Below, piece by piece: positions 45,069 through 53,688 of a stretch of DNA of 64,000 nt (position 1 is the stretch's first letter; each line of letters starts with the position of its first letter). The stretch spans positions 310,001-374,000 of the forward strand of contig NZ_CP016226.1 of NCBI RefSeq assembly GCF_013377235.1, in the 5' to 3' direction. A model generated the notes under the pieces. That model ran no database searches. It worked only from the letters and a program-made list of their open reading frames with translations, and was not told the DNA's origin. The position numbers were made by a program, and so were the translations under genes. The DNA comes from Mannheimia varigena. GTDB taxonomy: Bacteria > Pseudomonadota > Gammaproteobacteria > Enterobacterales > Pasteurellaceae.

Positions 45069-45083
45069 GAATAGGATTATTCA

Positions 45084-45980
45084 ATGTTTAAAAAAGTCCT
45101 TACTTTAACTACGATGGCTTTGCTAACAGCTTCTGCATTTGCAGCAGAAATTACGATTCCGACAGCTCGTGGCGATGTTACCTTTACCGAAAGTCCGGCT
45201 AAAATTGCGGTGTTTGATACAGGTAGTCTTGATACTTTACAAGCCTTAGGGGTAAAAATTGATGGTATGCCGGAGGTTAAAGTAATTCCTTATTTAAAAG
45301 CCAGTGCCGAAAAAGCAACCAACGTAGGCACTTTATTTGAGCCAAATTTAGAAGCCTTACATAGCTTGCAACCTAATTTAATCATTGTGGGCACTCGTAG
45401 TGCGAAAAAATTTGATGAAGTGAGTCAAATCTCAAGAACCATTGATATGACCGATAACGGCGATAAACTCATCGAAAGTGGGTTACAGCGTATCGATTCT
45501 TTGGGGAAATTATTTAATAAAGAAGCTGAAGCTGAAAAACTCAAAACTGAAATCAATACCCTACTTGAGCAGACTCAAAAAGTGGCAAAAGATAAAGGAA
45601 ATGGGTTAATTATACTGGTGAATGGAGGTAAAATTTCGGCTTTCGGTTCAGGTTATCGTCTAAGCTGGATTCACGAGAGCTTAGGCATTCCAATGGCAGA
45701 TCCAAGCATTAAAAATGCTGGGCACGGTCAGCCGGTTTCATTTGAATTTGTGCAAAAATTAAACCCTGATTGGTTATTTGTGCTAGATCGTATTGCAGCT
45801 ATCGGCGAAGAAGGACAATCCGCCCAACAAGTGTTAGATAATGAATTAATCCGTCAAACTAAAGCTTGGAAAAATGGCAATATTGTGTATTTAAGCAGTG
45901 CATCATACTTAGCACCGGGTGGCTATGAGCAGATGAAAACCGACTTAAATATCATTAAATCAGCGTTTGAGAAAAAATAA
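45084..45980 (+). CDS. Siderophore-binding periplasmic protein (FatB/CeuE/VctP-like)
   Basis: Substrate-binding protein of a class III (Fec/BtuF-type) ABC importer. 298 residues; signal peptide MFKKVLTLTTMALLTASAFA, cleaved after AFA, with no lipobox cysteine. FDTGSLDTLQALGVKIDG, VGTLFEPNLEALHSLQPNLI and LNPDWLFVLDR are typical of the catecholate-binding FatB/CeuE/YclQ group. First of four genes. A strong USS hairpin between this gene and the first permease could keep the binding protein in excess. Confidence 0.9.
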   Translation: MFKKVLTLTTMALLTASAFAAEITIPTARGDVTFTESPAKIAVFDTGSLDTLQALGVKIDGMPEVKVIPYLKASAEKATNVGTLFEPNLEALHSLQPNLIIVGTRSAKKFDEVSQISRTIDMTDNGDKLIESGLQRIDSLGKLFNKEAEAEKLKTEINTLLEQTQKVAKDKGNGLIILVNGGKISAFGSGYRLSWIHESLGIPMADPSIKNAGHGQPVSFEFVQKLNPDWLFVLDRIAAIGEEGQSAQQVLDNELIRQTKAWKNGNIVYLSSASYLAPGGYEQMKTDLNIIKSAFEKK

Positions 45981-45988
45981 TTATCTTT

Positions 45989-46058
45989 ACAAGCGGTCAT
46001 TTTTTATCATTTTTTGCAAAATAGAGATGCAAAATTTTTATAAAAAATGACCGCTTGC
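45989..46058 (+). terminator. USS-pair hairpin between binding protein and permease
   Basis: ACAAGCGGTCATTTTTTAT (45989-46007) pairs with ATAAAAAATGACCGCTTGC (46040-46058) over 18-19 bp. It is not followed by a clean T-run, but the stem itself is U/A-rich. It ends 9 nt before the permease ATG chosen here. Confidence 0.65.
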
Positions 46059-46067
46059 ATTTATCCT

Positions 46068-47036
46068 ATGACCTCTTTTTTTAGATTAAATCTCCTTTTT
46101 CTGTTATTGCTTATCCCAATCAGTATGAGTGTGGGCGTGGCGGATTTCAGCTGGCATGAAATATTTAGCTCATCAGAGCAAAGCCAAATCTTTTTTATTA
46201 GCCGATTACCCAGAACACTTGCCGTCCTGTTAGTGGGGGCAACACTCGCCATTGCCGGAATGGTATTGCAAATCGTATTAAAAAATCGCTTTATTGAACC
46301 CAGTATGATTGGTGCCAGCCAAAGTGCGGCGATTGGTATTTTAATCATAAGCCTATTCTTTCCTGCTTCTGCTCTGCTGCTGAAAATGTCTATTGCGACA
46401 CTCTGTGCCTTAATTGGAATGGGCATTTTTATGTTGCTGATTAGAAAATTGCCACCTTATCAACAATTAATGTTGCCTTTAGTCGGCATTGTATTTGGTA
46501 ATGTGATTGAGGCAATTTCGACTTATATTGCCTATGAAACAGATAGCTTACAGGTGCTTTCTGTTTGGTTTTCCGGTGATTTCTCGGGGATTTTGGCTGG
46601 TCGTTATGAATTACTTTGGCTTACCGCTATTTTAGCAGTTGTTGTCTATATTATGGCAGATAAACTAACCATTGCCGGTTTAGGCGAAAACATCAGCACC
46701 AATTTAGGGATTAACTATAAGCAGATGACTTGGTTAGCTTTGGTAGTTGTGGCAATCATCACTTCAATTGTGGTGGTAACAGTAGGGCAAATTCCTTTCA
46801 TCGGTTTAGTTGTGCCGAATATTGTCTCTCGTATTGCCGGTGACCGATTACGCAAAAATCTGCCAACTGTCGTGGTATTAGGGGCAAATTTAGTGCTAGC
46901 TTGTGATATTTTAGGGCGTGTAATTAATGTCCCTTATGAAATCCCTATTTCAACGGTTTTTGGCATTGTTGGAACAATTATTTTCCTTTATTTATTGCTC
47001 AAAGAAAAACGCATTGAGGGGAAACATCGTGGTTAA
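46068..47036 (+). CDS. Siderophore ABC importer, permease subunit 1 (FecCD family)
   Basis: Inner-membrane permease with about nine helices, 322 residues. RLPRTLAVLLVGATLAIAGM and GLVVPNIVSRIAGD are the FecCD signatures, the second being the ATPase-coupling loop. ATG 46068 (MTSFFRLNLL) is preferred: an earlier in-frame ATG at 46047 is part of the USS hairpin. The last 8 nt overlap the next gene. Confidence 0.9.
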   Translation: MTSFFRLNLLFLLLLIPISMSVGVADFSWHEIFSSSEQSQIFFISRLPRTLAVLLVGATLAIAGMVLQIVLKNRFIEPSMIGASQSAAIGILIISLFFPASALLLKMSIATLCALIGMGIFMLLIRKLPPYQQLMLPLVGIVFGNVIEAISTYIAYETDSLQVLSVWFSGDFSGILAGRYELLWLTAILAVVVYIMADKLTIAGLGENISTNLGINYKQMTWLALVVVAIITSIVVVTVGQIPFIGLVVPNIVSRIAGDRLRKNLPTVVVLGANLVLACDILGRVINVPYEIPISTVFGIVGTIIFLYLLLKEKRIEGKHRG

Positions 47037-47967
47037 ATCTCGCTTGATTATTTTAGCCTTTAGCTTAATGTTATCCATACTCTTTTATCTGACTTATAAT
47101 GCCAAAGGTAGCTGGGATTTCATTCTGGCTTTTCGAGGGAAAAAGCTCATTTTGCTCTGCACCGTCGCTTATACCATTGGTGTTTCTACATTATTATTTC
47201 AGACTTTAACCCATAACCCGATTTTAACCCCAAGTATTTTAGGTTTTGATTCCCTTTACTTGCTGTTACAGACTTCATTAGTCTTCTTTTTCGGCGGAAT
47301 TGGATTTACACAGCTTGAGCCAAGTAGTAAATTTTTATTTGAAACATTACTGATGCTCGGGGCGGCCATATTACTCTTTCGTTCATTAACCCCAAATAAA
47401 TCCGATCTAACCCGGATGATTTTAATTGGTGTCGTATGCGGCGTGCTTTTTAGAAGTTTAAACAATTTACTGCAACGAATGATAGACCCAACCGAATTTG
47501 CAGTAGCCCAAGGTTCATCCTTTGCCTCATTTAATCTCACGACACCTGCTCTGCTTTGGATTAGCTCAATCATTGCGATTTTATCTGCCATTTGGATTTG
47601 GCGACAACGCCATAAGTTAGATATTCTCTTATTAGGGCAAGATAAAGCAATTGGACTCGGCTTAGAATATCATCAATTTTCCCGCCAATTATTGATTTGT
47701 TGTGCCTTATTAGTATCGGTTTCAACCGCATTAGTAGGGCCAATCTTATTTTTAGGATTGTTGGTTTGTGCCATTGTCAATGCAATTAGTCCAACGGTTT
47801 ACCATAGTGTACGCATTCCAATGACTTTTTTAATTTCAGCGATTACGCTTATTTTAGGGCAAGCCATTTTTGAGCAAGTATTGAAAATGCAAGGCGTGTT
47901 AAGCGTGGTTATTGAGTTAATTGGCGGAATTGTCTTTATCTATCTCATTTTAAAACGGAAAAAATAG
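47029..47967 (+). CDS. Siderophore ABC importer, permease subunit 2 (FecCD family)
   Basis: Second FecCD permease, 312 residues, so the importer uses a permease heterodimer as FatCD/VctDG do. The start is GTG 47029, with GAGGGG 8 nt upstream and an 8-nt overlap with the previous gene; a longer open frame to 46927 runs through coding sequence of that gene. LTHNPILTPSILGFDSLY and VGPILFLGLLVCAIVN are family motifs. Confidence 0.9.
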   Translation: MVKSRLIILAFSLMLSILFYLTYNAKGSWDFILAFRGKKLILLCTVAYTIGVSTLLFQTLTHNPILTPSILGFDSLYLLLQTSLVFFFGGIGFTQLEPSSKFLFETLLMLGAAILLFRSLTPNKSDLTRMILIGVVCGVLFRSLNNLLQRMIDPTEFAVAQGSSFASFNLTTPALLWISSIIAILSAIWIWRQRHKLDILLLGQDKAIGLGLEYHQFSRQLLICCALLVSVSTALVGPILFLGLLVCAIVNAISPTVYHSVRIPMTFLISAITLILGQAIFEQVLKMQGVLSVVIELIGGIVFIYLILKRKK

Positions 47968-47978
47968 TCAGCAAGAAA

Positions 47979-48737
47979 ATGATAACAGTCAAAAATCTTC
48001 ATCACAAAATTGGCAATGCAACCATTTTGAATAATATCAATTTAACCATTCCAAATGGTGGTATTACGGCATTAATCGGGGCAAACGGAGCAGGTAAATC
48101 TACCCTGCTTTCACTTATCGCCCGTTTACAAGAGATCCAAGAAGGCGAAATTCATTTAAATGAGTTGAATATTGCGAAAACAGCTTCCAGAACCATAGCA
48201 AAACAGTTAGCCATTTTAACGCAAGATAATGTTGTGCATAGCCGAATTACAGTCAGAGATCTCTTAATGTTCGGTCGCTATCCTCATCATCAAGGCAGAA
48301 TAACAGAACAAGATCATCATATTGTGGAAGAAGCACTTGAGCGTTTTGACTTAGCCGGCTTTGCTCATCGCTTCTTAAATGAATTATCTGGCGGACAACG
48401 CCAACGGGCTTTAATTGCAATGACTTTTTGCCAACAAACGAATTATATTTTATTAGATGAGCCGCTTAATAATTTGGATATGTTCCACGCTCGAGAGCTA
48501 ATGAAGCTACTTCGTCGATTAACCGATGAACTTTCTCTTACCACAGTCATGGTTGTTCACGATATTAATGTTGCCGCAGCTTATGCCGATACCATTATTG
48601 CAATGAAAAACGGCGAGATTGAAAAGATAGGTTCACCTCAGCAAATTATCACAAATGAAAACTTGAAAGCAGTCTTTAACCTTGATGCCGAAGTACTCGA
48701 ACATCAAGGAAAACCACTTGTTATTCATCATATTTAA
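47979..48737 (+). CDS. Siderophore ABC importer, ATP-binding subunit
   Basis: FepC/FecE-type ATPase that drives the two permeases. 252 residues. Walker A GANGAGKST (about 34-42), signature LSGGQRQRALIAM, Walker B YILLDEPLNNLD, switch histidine in VVHDINVAAAYAD. It starts 11 nt after the second permease, completing the operon. Confidence 0.94.
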   Translation: MITVKNLHHKIGNATILNNINLTIPNGGITALIGANGAGKSTLLSLIARLQEIQEGEIHLNELNIAKTASRTIAKQLAILTQDNVVHSRITVRDLLMFGRYPHHQGRITEQDHHIVEEALERFDLAGFAHRFLNELSGGQRQRALIAMTFCQQTNYILLDEPLNNLDMFHARELMKLLRRLTDELSLTTVMVVHDINVAAAYADTIIAMKNGEIEKIGSPQQIITNENLKAVFNLDAEVLEHQGKPLVIHHI

Positions 48738-48742
48738 CATGC

Positions 48743-48767
48743 TTTGGGCGCTAAAATAACGCCCAAA
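48743..48767. terminator. Shared terminator between importer ATPase and rnm
   Basis: TTTGGGCG pairs with CGCCCAAA over 8 bp around a 9-nt loop. It lies between converging genes and includes the last codons and stop of rnm. Confidence 0.8.
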
Positions 48768-49569
48768 TTGGTCTGCACTCTTTCGGCAATTCTAAACTTC
48801 TGCCTAACTCTACCCAACCGGTCGGATAGTGGAAATCTGAGCCAACCGAGCCGTATAAATCAAACTCTTTTGCCCAACGAGCCAATAATTGGCGTTGATC
48901 TGGGGTTTGTCCACAACCTGAAATTTCAATGCCGTCACCGCCGGCAAGTTTGAAATCAACAATTAAACGTCGAATCCAACGAGAAGTCATTTTGTAGCGT
49001 AACGGGTGGGCGATCGCAATCACGCCGCCTGCTTTGTGTGTAATTTGAACCGCTTCTTCCAAACTGCTCCACTTAGGCTTCACATAAGCGGGTTTGCCCA
49101 TTCCTAGATAGCGTTTGAAAGCGTGTTCGATGTTGCGAACGTGCCCTTGCTCGTATAAAAAACGACCGTAATGGGCTCGGGTCACTTCGCCTGTAGCTAA
49201 GGCTTTTGCCCCTTCATAAGCATTCGTAATGCCGGCTTTTGCTAATTTTTCCCCAATTTCGACCGCTCGCTCTTCACGCAATTTGGCTTGATTATCCAAA
49301 AATTGGATCAGTTCCTCATTATTTTCATCAATATTGAGAGCCGCGAGGTGAATGCTTTTTTCTTGCCAAACAATCGAAATTTCAACGCCTGAAATCAATG
49401 TGATCGGCTGAGTTTGGGCAAAGGTTTTAGCTTCACGAATGCCGGAAATAGTGTCGTGATCGGTTAAAGCCAACATATCCACGCCCTGCTCAATCGCTCG
49501 CTGCACTAATTCCGTGGGGGAAAGCACGCCGTCAGAGGCGGTGCTGTGTGAATGTAAATCGTATTTCAT
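48751..49569 (-). CDS. rnm: PHP-domain 5'-3' exoribonuclease RNase AM
   Basis: YciV/TrpH family, which trims 5' ends of 5S and other rRNAs and degrades short oligonucleotides. 272 residues. PHP metal motifs are DLHSHSTASDG (4-14), LTDHDT, ISGVEIS, IAIAHPLRY and GSDFHYP. It is last of sbcB - UDG-fold gene - rnm, with a 1-nt gap from the previous stop and AAGGATTAAG before the ATG. Confidence 0.93.
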   Translation of the reverse strand: MKYDLHSHSTASDGVLSPTELVQRAIEQGVDMLALTDHDTISGIREAKTFAQTQPITLISGVEISIVWQEKSIHLAALNIDENNEELIQFLDNQAKLREERAVEIGEKLAKAGITNAYEGAKALATGEVTRAHYGRFLYEQGHVRNIEHAFKRYLGMGKPAYVKPKWSSLEEAVQITHKAGGVIAIAHPLRYKMTSRWIRRLIVDFKLAGGDGIEISGCGQTPDQRQLLARWAKEFDLYGSVGSDFHYPTGWVELGRSLELPKECRPIWALF

Positions 49570-49570
49570 C

Positions 49571-50170
49571 TTAATCCTTAATCAGCCCTGCCTGCACAAA
49601 AAATTGGCGATAGGCCTCGGTCTTTTTCGCTAAACTTAACGGATAAGCCCTTGAGGTAGAAGGCAGGCGGTATAAAAACAGATCTCTTGCTGCGGTGTAT
49701 GGATACACCACCCACTCATTGGTTTTCGGGGCTTTGACTTTTTCGTTTAACAGCGAAAGCAGCGTATCGGTTGCTAAACCACCGGTAGTAAATAACCATT
49801 TCATTTTCGGCAGCAGGGTTAAAAGCTCATCCATATCCACCGGATCAACAATTTTTAAATCTTTATCCGCCGCATTACCTTTCAAACGAATCGCCGTTTT
49901 GGCGGAAGAACAAAGGGCAATCCCTTTTTCTCGCAAAAAGGCTTCAATGCGAAGAGGGTCAAAACGCTTTTCATTGCCCACTCGGAAATGATCCGAATTT
50001 TGATAAAACAGGTTGCCCATAATTCGCCACATATCATTTTGGAAATTCGGATAATGAAACTCCATACAGCGTTTTTCGGAGGTTGGCGGAAAAGTGCCGA
50101 CCATAACCACTGTCGCATGTTCGGGCAAAATCGGCTCAAACGGATGATGTTCTAAGACTAAATTTTCCAC
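49571..50170 (-). CDS. Uracil-DNA-glycosylase-fold protein
   Basis: 199 residues with the UDG superfamily layout: motif GTFPPTSEKRCMEFHYPN near residue 26 (water-activating region of the MUG/TDG type), and the DNA-contacting LPSTSRAYPLS near 170. A base-excision glycosylase or relative is likely, but specificity is not predictable. The start is GTG 50170, 2 nt after the sbcB stop; AAGGA lies inside the end of sbcB. Coupling to sbcB (exonuclease I) puts two DNA-repair functions in one operon. Confidence 0.75.
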   Translation of the reverse strand: MENLVLEHHPFEPILPEHATVVMVGTFPPTSEKRCMEFHYPNFQNDMWRIMGNLFYQNSDHFRVGNEKRFDPLRIEAFLREKGIALCSSAKTAIRLKGNAADKDLKIVDPVDMDELLTLLPKMKWLFTTGGLATDTLLSLLNEKVKAPKTNEWVVYPYTAARDLFLYRLPSTSRAYPLSLAKKTEAYRQFFVQAGLIKD

Positions 50171-50172
50171 GG

Positions 50173-51720
50173 CTATTTGATTAATTCCTTCAACATTTTA
50201 AGTTTTTCCGCTTTGTCTAAATTCTGCTCGGCGACTTTATTGAGATCGCTAACTAATTTTTCCTCTTTTGCAGAATTTTTCGCATAAACGACCGCTTGTT
50301 TCTGGGAAATTAGCTCGGCGTAAGCGGTCAAATTTTCCAATAATTTTACTTTTTCCAGATTATCGTGATGCTGTTGGAACAGCTCATCAATAGACTTGGC
50401 AAACTGCTCCGCTTTTGCATCAATTTGCTGATTGCAATATTTCTGCCATTTGACTTGCTCAGCTCGGCTGAGCGTTTGCGGATAATGCCTCGCCCGATAA
50501 TGGAATAGCAACGCTTCCACACGAGGATCTTCAAATTTCAACCCGTGGTTCGCCAGTTCTTCCGGCGGTAAATTGCGTAAAATTGTCATATTGTTTTTAT
50601 CGGCGGTAGAGAAAAAACCGTCATAAAGCGTAGTTTCTACGTTAGCGGAAGGCTCGAATGTGCGTTCATCGTGAAAAATTTCCAGCACTTTTTCACGCAC
50701 TAGCGATTTTTGTGCTTTTAACGCTTTTAAATTTTCCAAACAGAACGCACGGTCAATTCCAAGTCGTTCGGCATTTTCAGGTAATAACGTTTTCGCCGGG
50801 GCTAAAATCGGGCATTTATTGATATGCACTAATTTCAGCGGTACGGGGAGTTCATTCTCGGCTAACTCCTCACGTTTGGTATATAGGCGTTGGCGTAGAG
50901 TTTCCGCATTTTCATTGAGTAAACCGTTCATATCGCCCGATAAATCGCACACAATCACCGCATTGGGATTAGTCGGGTGCCATGCCAACGGCACAACCCA
51001 AGCGGTGTTGCCACGGTAGTTTCCCAACATTCCCGAAACGTGAACAAGTGGCGTCATTTCACCTGTGTCAATCAGTTTTTCCACCTCTTTTTTGCTGCGT
51101 AAATTAAAGAAAAAATCGAATAATTTCGGCTGTTTTTCCTTAATCAATTTCGCCATTGCAATGGTGGCGTAAACGTCCGACATCGCATCATGAGCGTTTT
51201 CGTGGGCAATGCCGTTCGCTTCGGTCAAATTTTCTAATTTAAAACTCGGTACGCCGTTTTCATCTCGCACCCACTCAATGCCGTCCGGACGCAGTGCATA
51301 ACAAGCCCGCACTAAATCCAACAAATCCCAGCGAGAATTACCGTTTTTCCAACTGTATTCGTACGGATCGTAAAAATTGCGGAAAAAGGTGTAGCGGGTC
51401 ATTTCATCGTCATAGCGGATATTGTTATAACCGATGGTGCAAGTGTTTGGCTGGCTAAATTCTGCGTGAATACGAGCAGCAAATTCGGGTTCAGACAACC
51501 CTTCAGCGTTACATTGTTGCGGTGTAATGCCTGTCACCATCACCGCTTCCGGGCTAGGCAGGTAGTCCGGCGTTTGTTTGCAATAAAACATTACCGGCTC
51601 ACCGACAATATTAAAATTCTCATCAGTACGAATACCTGCAAACTGTGCCGGACGGTCAGAAGCCGGGCCAACCCCAAAACTTTCGTAATCGTAAAAGAAA
51701 AAAGTGAAATTTTTGCTCAT
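50173..51720 (-). CDS. sbcB: Exodeoxyribonuclease I
   Basis: 3'-5' single-strand DNA exonuclease used in recombination and mismatch repair. 515 residues, longer than E. coli SbcB (475), with an extended C-terminus. DEDDh motifs are FFFYDYESFGVGPASDR near the start, GYNNIRYDDEMTRYTF, and ENAHDAMSDVYATI. SH3-like and helical C-terminal parts follow. Confidence 0.95.
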   Translation of the reverse strand: MSKNFTFFFYDYESFGVGPASDRPAQFAGIRTDENFNIVGEPVMFYCKQTPDYLPSPEAVMVTGITPQQCNAEGLSEPEFAARIHAEFSQPNTCTIGYNNIRYDDEMTRYTFFRNFYDPYEYSWKNGNSRWDLLDLVRACYALRPDGIEWVRDENGVPSFKLENLTEANGIAHENAHDAMSDVYATIAMAKLIKEKQPKLFDFFFNLRSKKEVEKLIDTGEMTPLVHVSGMLGNYRGNTAWVVPLAWHPTNPNAVIVCDLSGDMNGLLNENAETLRQRLYTKREELAENELPVPLKLVHINKCPILAPAKTLLPENAERLGIDRAFCLENLKALKAQKSLVREKVLEIFHDERTFEPSANVETTLYDGFFSTADKNNMTILRNLPPEELANHGLKFEDPRVEALLFHYRARHYPQTLSRAEQVKWQKYCNQQIDAKAEQFAKSIDELFQQHHDNLEKVKLLENLTAYAELISQKQAVVYAKNSAKEEKLVSDLNKVAEQNLDKAEKLKMLKELIK

Positions 51721-51883
51721 TGCTGTTTATCAGTTGGAAAAATTGGGGAAATTGTACCATAGTTGGAGGGAAAGAGAGGAAATACAAGCGGTGGTTTTTC
51801 AGTAAAATTATACAAATAAGTCATATTTTGCTATTTATCTCTCATTTAGATTGAAACAATAGCCAAGCAGGTGAAAATGTATC

Positions 51884-51918
51884 AAAAAAGGCGAAATCGT
51901 AACATTTTCGCCTTTTTT
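51884..51918 (-). terminator. Terminator after asnS
   Basis: AAAAAAGGCGAAA (51884-51896) pairs with TTTCGCCTTTTTT (51906-51918). A T-run follows on both strands; it serves asnS on the minus strand. Confidence 0.85.
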
Positions 51919-51919
51919 G

Positions 51920-51935
51920 ACCGCTTGCAAGCGGT
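51920..51935. repeat. Back-to-back uptake signal sequences
   Basis: ACCGCTTGCAAGCGGT is a perfect 16-bp palindrome formed by two USS cores abutting with no spacer. It lies between asnS and its terminator. Confidence 0.85.
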
Positions 51936-51959
51936 AGAATTTAGTCTATTTTTTGCAAA

Positions 51960-53363
51960 TTAGAAGTTTGCATTGCGTGGTGCACGAGGGAATGGGATCA
52001 CATCACGAATGTTTTGTAAACCGGTCACATACACGATTAAACGCTCGAAGCCTAAGCCGAAGCCAGAGTGCGGCACGGTGCCGTATTTGCGTAAATCACG
52101 ATACCACCAGTAGTCTTCAGGGTTCAAGCCCATTTCGACCATACGAGCATCTAGCACATCTAAACGCTCTTCACGTTGTGAACCACCGATGATCTCACCG
52201 ATTCCTGGCGCTAAAACGTCCATTGCCGCAACGGTTTTGCCGTCTTCGTTTAAACGCATATAGAACGCTTTAATGTCTTTCGGGTAGTTTTTCACCACAA
52301 CTGGTGATTTGAAGTGTTCTTCCGCAAGGTAACGTTCGTGCTCAGAAGAAAGATCGATACCCCATTCCACCGGGAATTCAAACGATTTGCCTGATTTTAA
52401 TAAAATCTCGATGGCATCGGTGTAATCCACTTGAGCAAATGGCGAGTTGATGAAGTTCTCCAAACGGCTGATAGCGTCTTTATCCACGTGTTTAGCGAAG
52501 AACTCCATATCGTCTTTGCGTTCAGCAAGCACGGCACGGAAAACGTATTTCAACATATCTTCCGCTAATTTTGCGTTGTCGTTTAAGTCTGCGAATGCCA
52601 CTTCAGGCTCCATCATCCAGAACTCGGCTAAGTGACGAGTGGTGTTGGAGTTTTCCGCACGGAAAGTCGGGCCGAAGGTGTACACTTTGCTTAACGCACA
52701 AGCGTAGGTTTCTGCATTTAACTGACCAGATACGGTTAAGAATGACTCTTTACCGAAGAAATCTTGGTTGAAATCCACTTTGCCGGCATCATTACGAGGT
52801 AGGTTTTCTAAATCTAATGTTGAAACACGGAACATTTCGCCAGCACCTTCGGTGTCAGATGCGGTGATAACTGGTGTGGCAACCCAGTAGAAACCTTGTT
52901 CGTGGAAGAAACGGTGAATTGCTTGAGCTAAACAGTGACGAACACGAGCGACCGCACCGATTAAGTTTGTGCGTGGGCGTAAGTGTGCGACTTCACGCAA
53001 ATATTCGATAGAGTGGCGTTTTGCTGCCATTGGGTAAGTGTCTGGATCTTCCACCCAACCAAGTACTTCAACGTGGCTGGCTTGGAGTTCAACTGCTTGA
53101 CCTTCAGCTGGGGATTCCACCACTTTACCCGTCACCACGACAGAGCAGCCGGCGGTTAAACGCAACACTTCATCGTTATAATTTGGTAAATCGTTGTTGA
53201 TGATCGCTTGAATTGGGTCAAAGCAAGAGCCGTCATACACAGCTAAGAATGATAAACCTGCTTTTGAGTCACGGCGGGTACGCACCCAGCCACGCACTGC
53301 AACTTCTTCACCTACCGCAATTTTGCCCGATAGGATTTCCGAAACGGATGGAAATTTAGACAT
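51960..53363 (-). CDS. asnS: Asparaginyl-tRNA synthetase
   Basis: Class II synthetase charging tRNA-Asn. 467 residues from ATG 53363 (GAGG upstream; E. coli 466). OB-fold anticodon domain first (VRGWVRTRRDSKAGLSF), then the class II core: motif 2 near FRAENSNTTRHLAEFWMMEPE and motif 3 GFGLGFERLIVYVTG. Its presence means Asn-tRNA is made directly rather than by the amidotransferase path. Confidence 0.97.
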   Translation of the reverse strand: MSKFPSVSEILSGKIAVGEEVAVRGWVRTRRDSKAGLSFLAVYDGSCFDPIQAIINNDLPNYNDEVLRLTAGCSVVVTGKVVESPAEGQAVELQASHVEVLGWVEDPDTYPMAAKRHSIEYLREVAHLRPRTNLIGAVARVRHCLAQAIHRFFHEQGFYWVATPVITASDTEGAGEMFRVSTLDLENLPRNDAGKVDFNQDFFGKESFLTVSGQLNAETYACALSKVYTFGPTFRAENSNTTRHLAEFWMMEPEVAFADLNDNAKLAEDMLKYVFRAVLAERKDDMEFFAKHVDKDAISRLENFINSPFAQVDYTDAIEILLKSGKSFEFPVEWGIDLSSEHERYLAEEHFKSPVVVKNYPKDIKAFYMRLNEDGKTVAAMDVLAPGIGEIIGGSQREERLDVLDARMVEMGLNPEDYWWYRDLRKYGTVPHSGFGLGFERLIVYVTGLQNIRDVIPFPRAPRNANF

Positions 53364-53626
53364 TTTATACCTCAAATTTTTCTTGTGAGTTTTTAAGAAA
53401 ATAAACGTTCAGCATTTTACAAGAAAATAGCTAGAAATATAATCATTTTGCGGAATTATTTGCAAATTTGTTGGTCTATATAAGCATTGCAAGTAGTTGA
53501 ATCTGGATTTGCTTAGTTTTAAAAAATTTTTTATTTTTTAATGAACTTTCGTTCAGTTGGTTAGTCTGAGTATATGTAACAGATTTATGCAAGTTTTTTT
53601 CATTAATTTCCTTAGGTAAGACCTCC

Positions 53627-53662
53627 GCCCCTTTTCGCTGTTTTGATTAGGGGCTTTTTTTT
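53627..53662 (+). terminator. Plus-strand terminator with no gene in front of it
   Basis: GCCCC pairs with GGGGC around an 18-nt loop and is followed by eight T on the plus strand. The nearest plus-strand gene upstream is kilobases away, so it would end an unannotated short transcript. The 325-bp gap 53364-53688 shows nothing else certain: an asnS promoter region on the right of asnS and AT-rich DNA. Confidence 0.6.
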
Positions 53663-53688
53663 GGGACTTTCACAGCAAAATTAAGTCA

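Noticed and set aside
46047..46067. Upstream ATG for the first siderophore permease
   Set aside because: It lies within the right arm of the USS hairpin; ATG 46068 follows the hairpin and gives a normal N-terminus.
46927..47028. Longer N-terminus for the second permease
   Set aside because: This stretch codes for the end of the first permease in another frame; GTG 47029 has GAGGGG at proper distance and the usual 8-nt overlap.
53551..53564. tRNA gene suggested by GTTCAGTTGGTTAG
   Set aside because: No acceptor, anticodon or T arm can be formed around it; at most a remnant.
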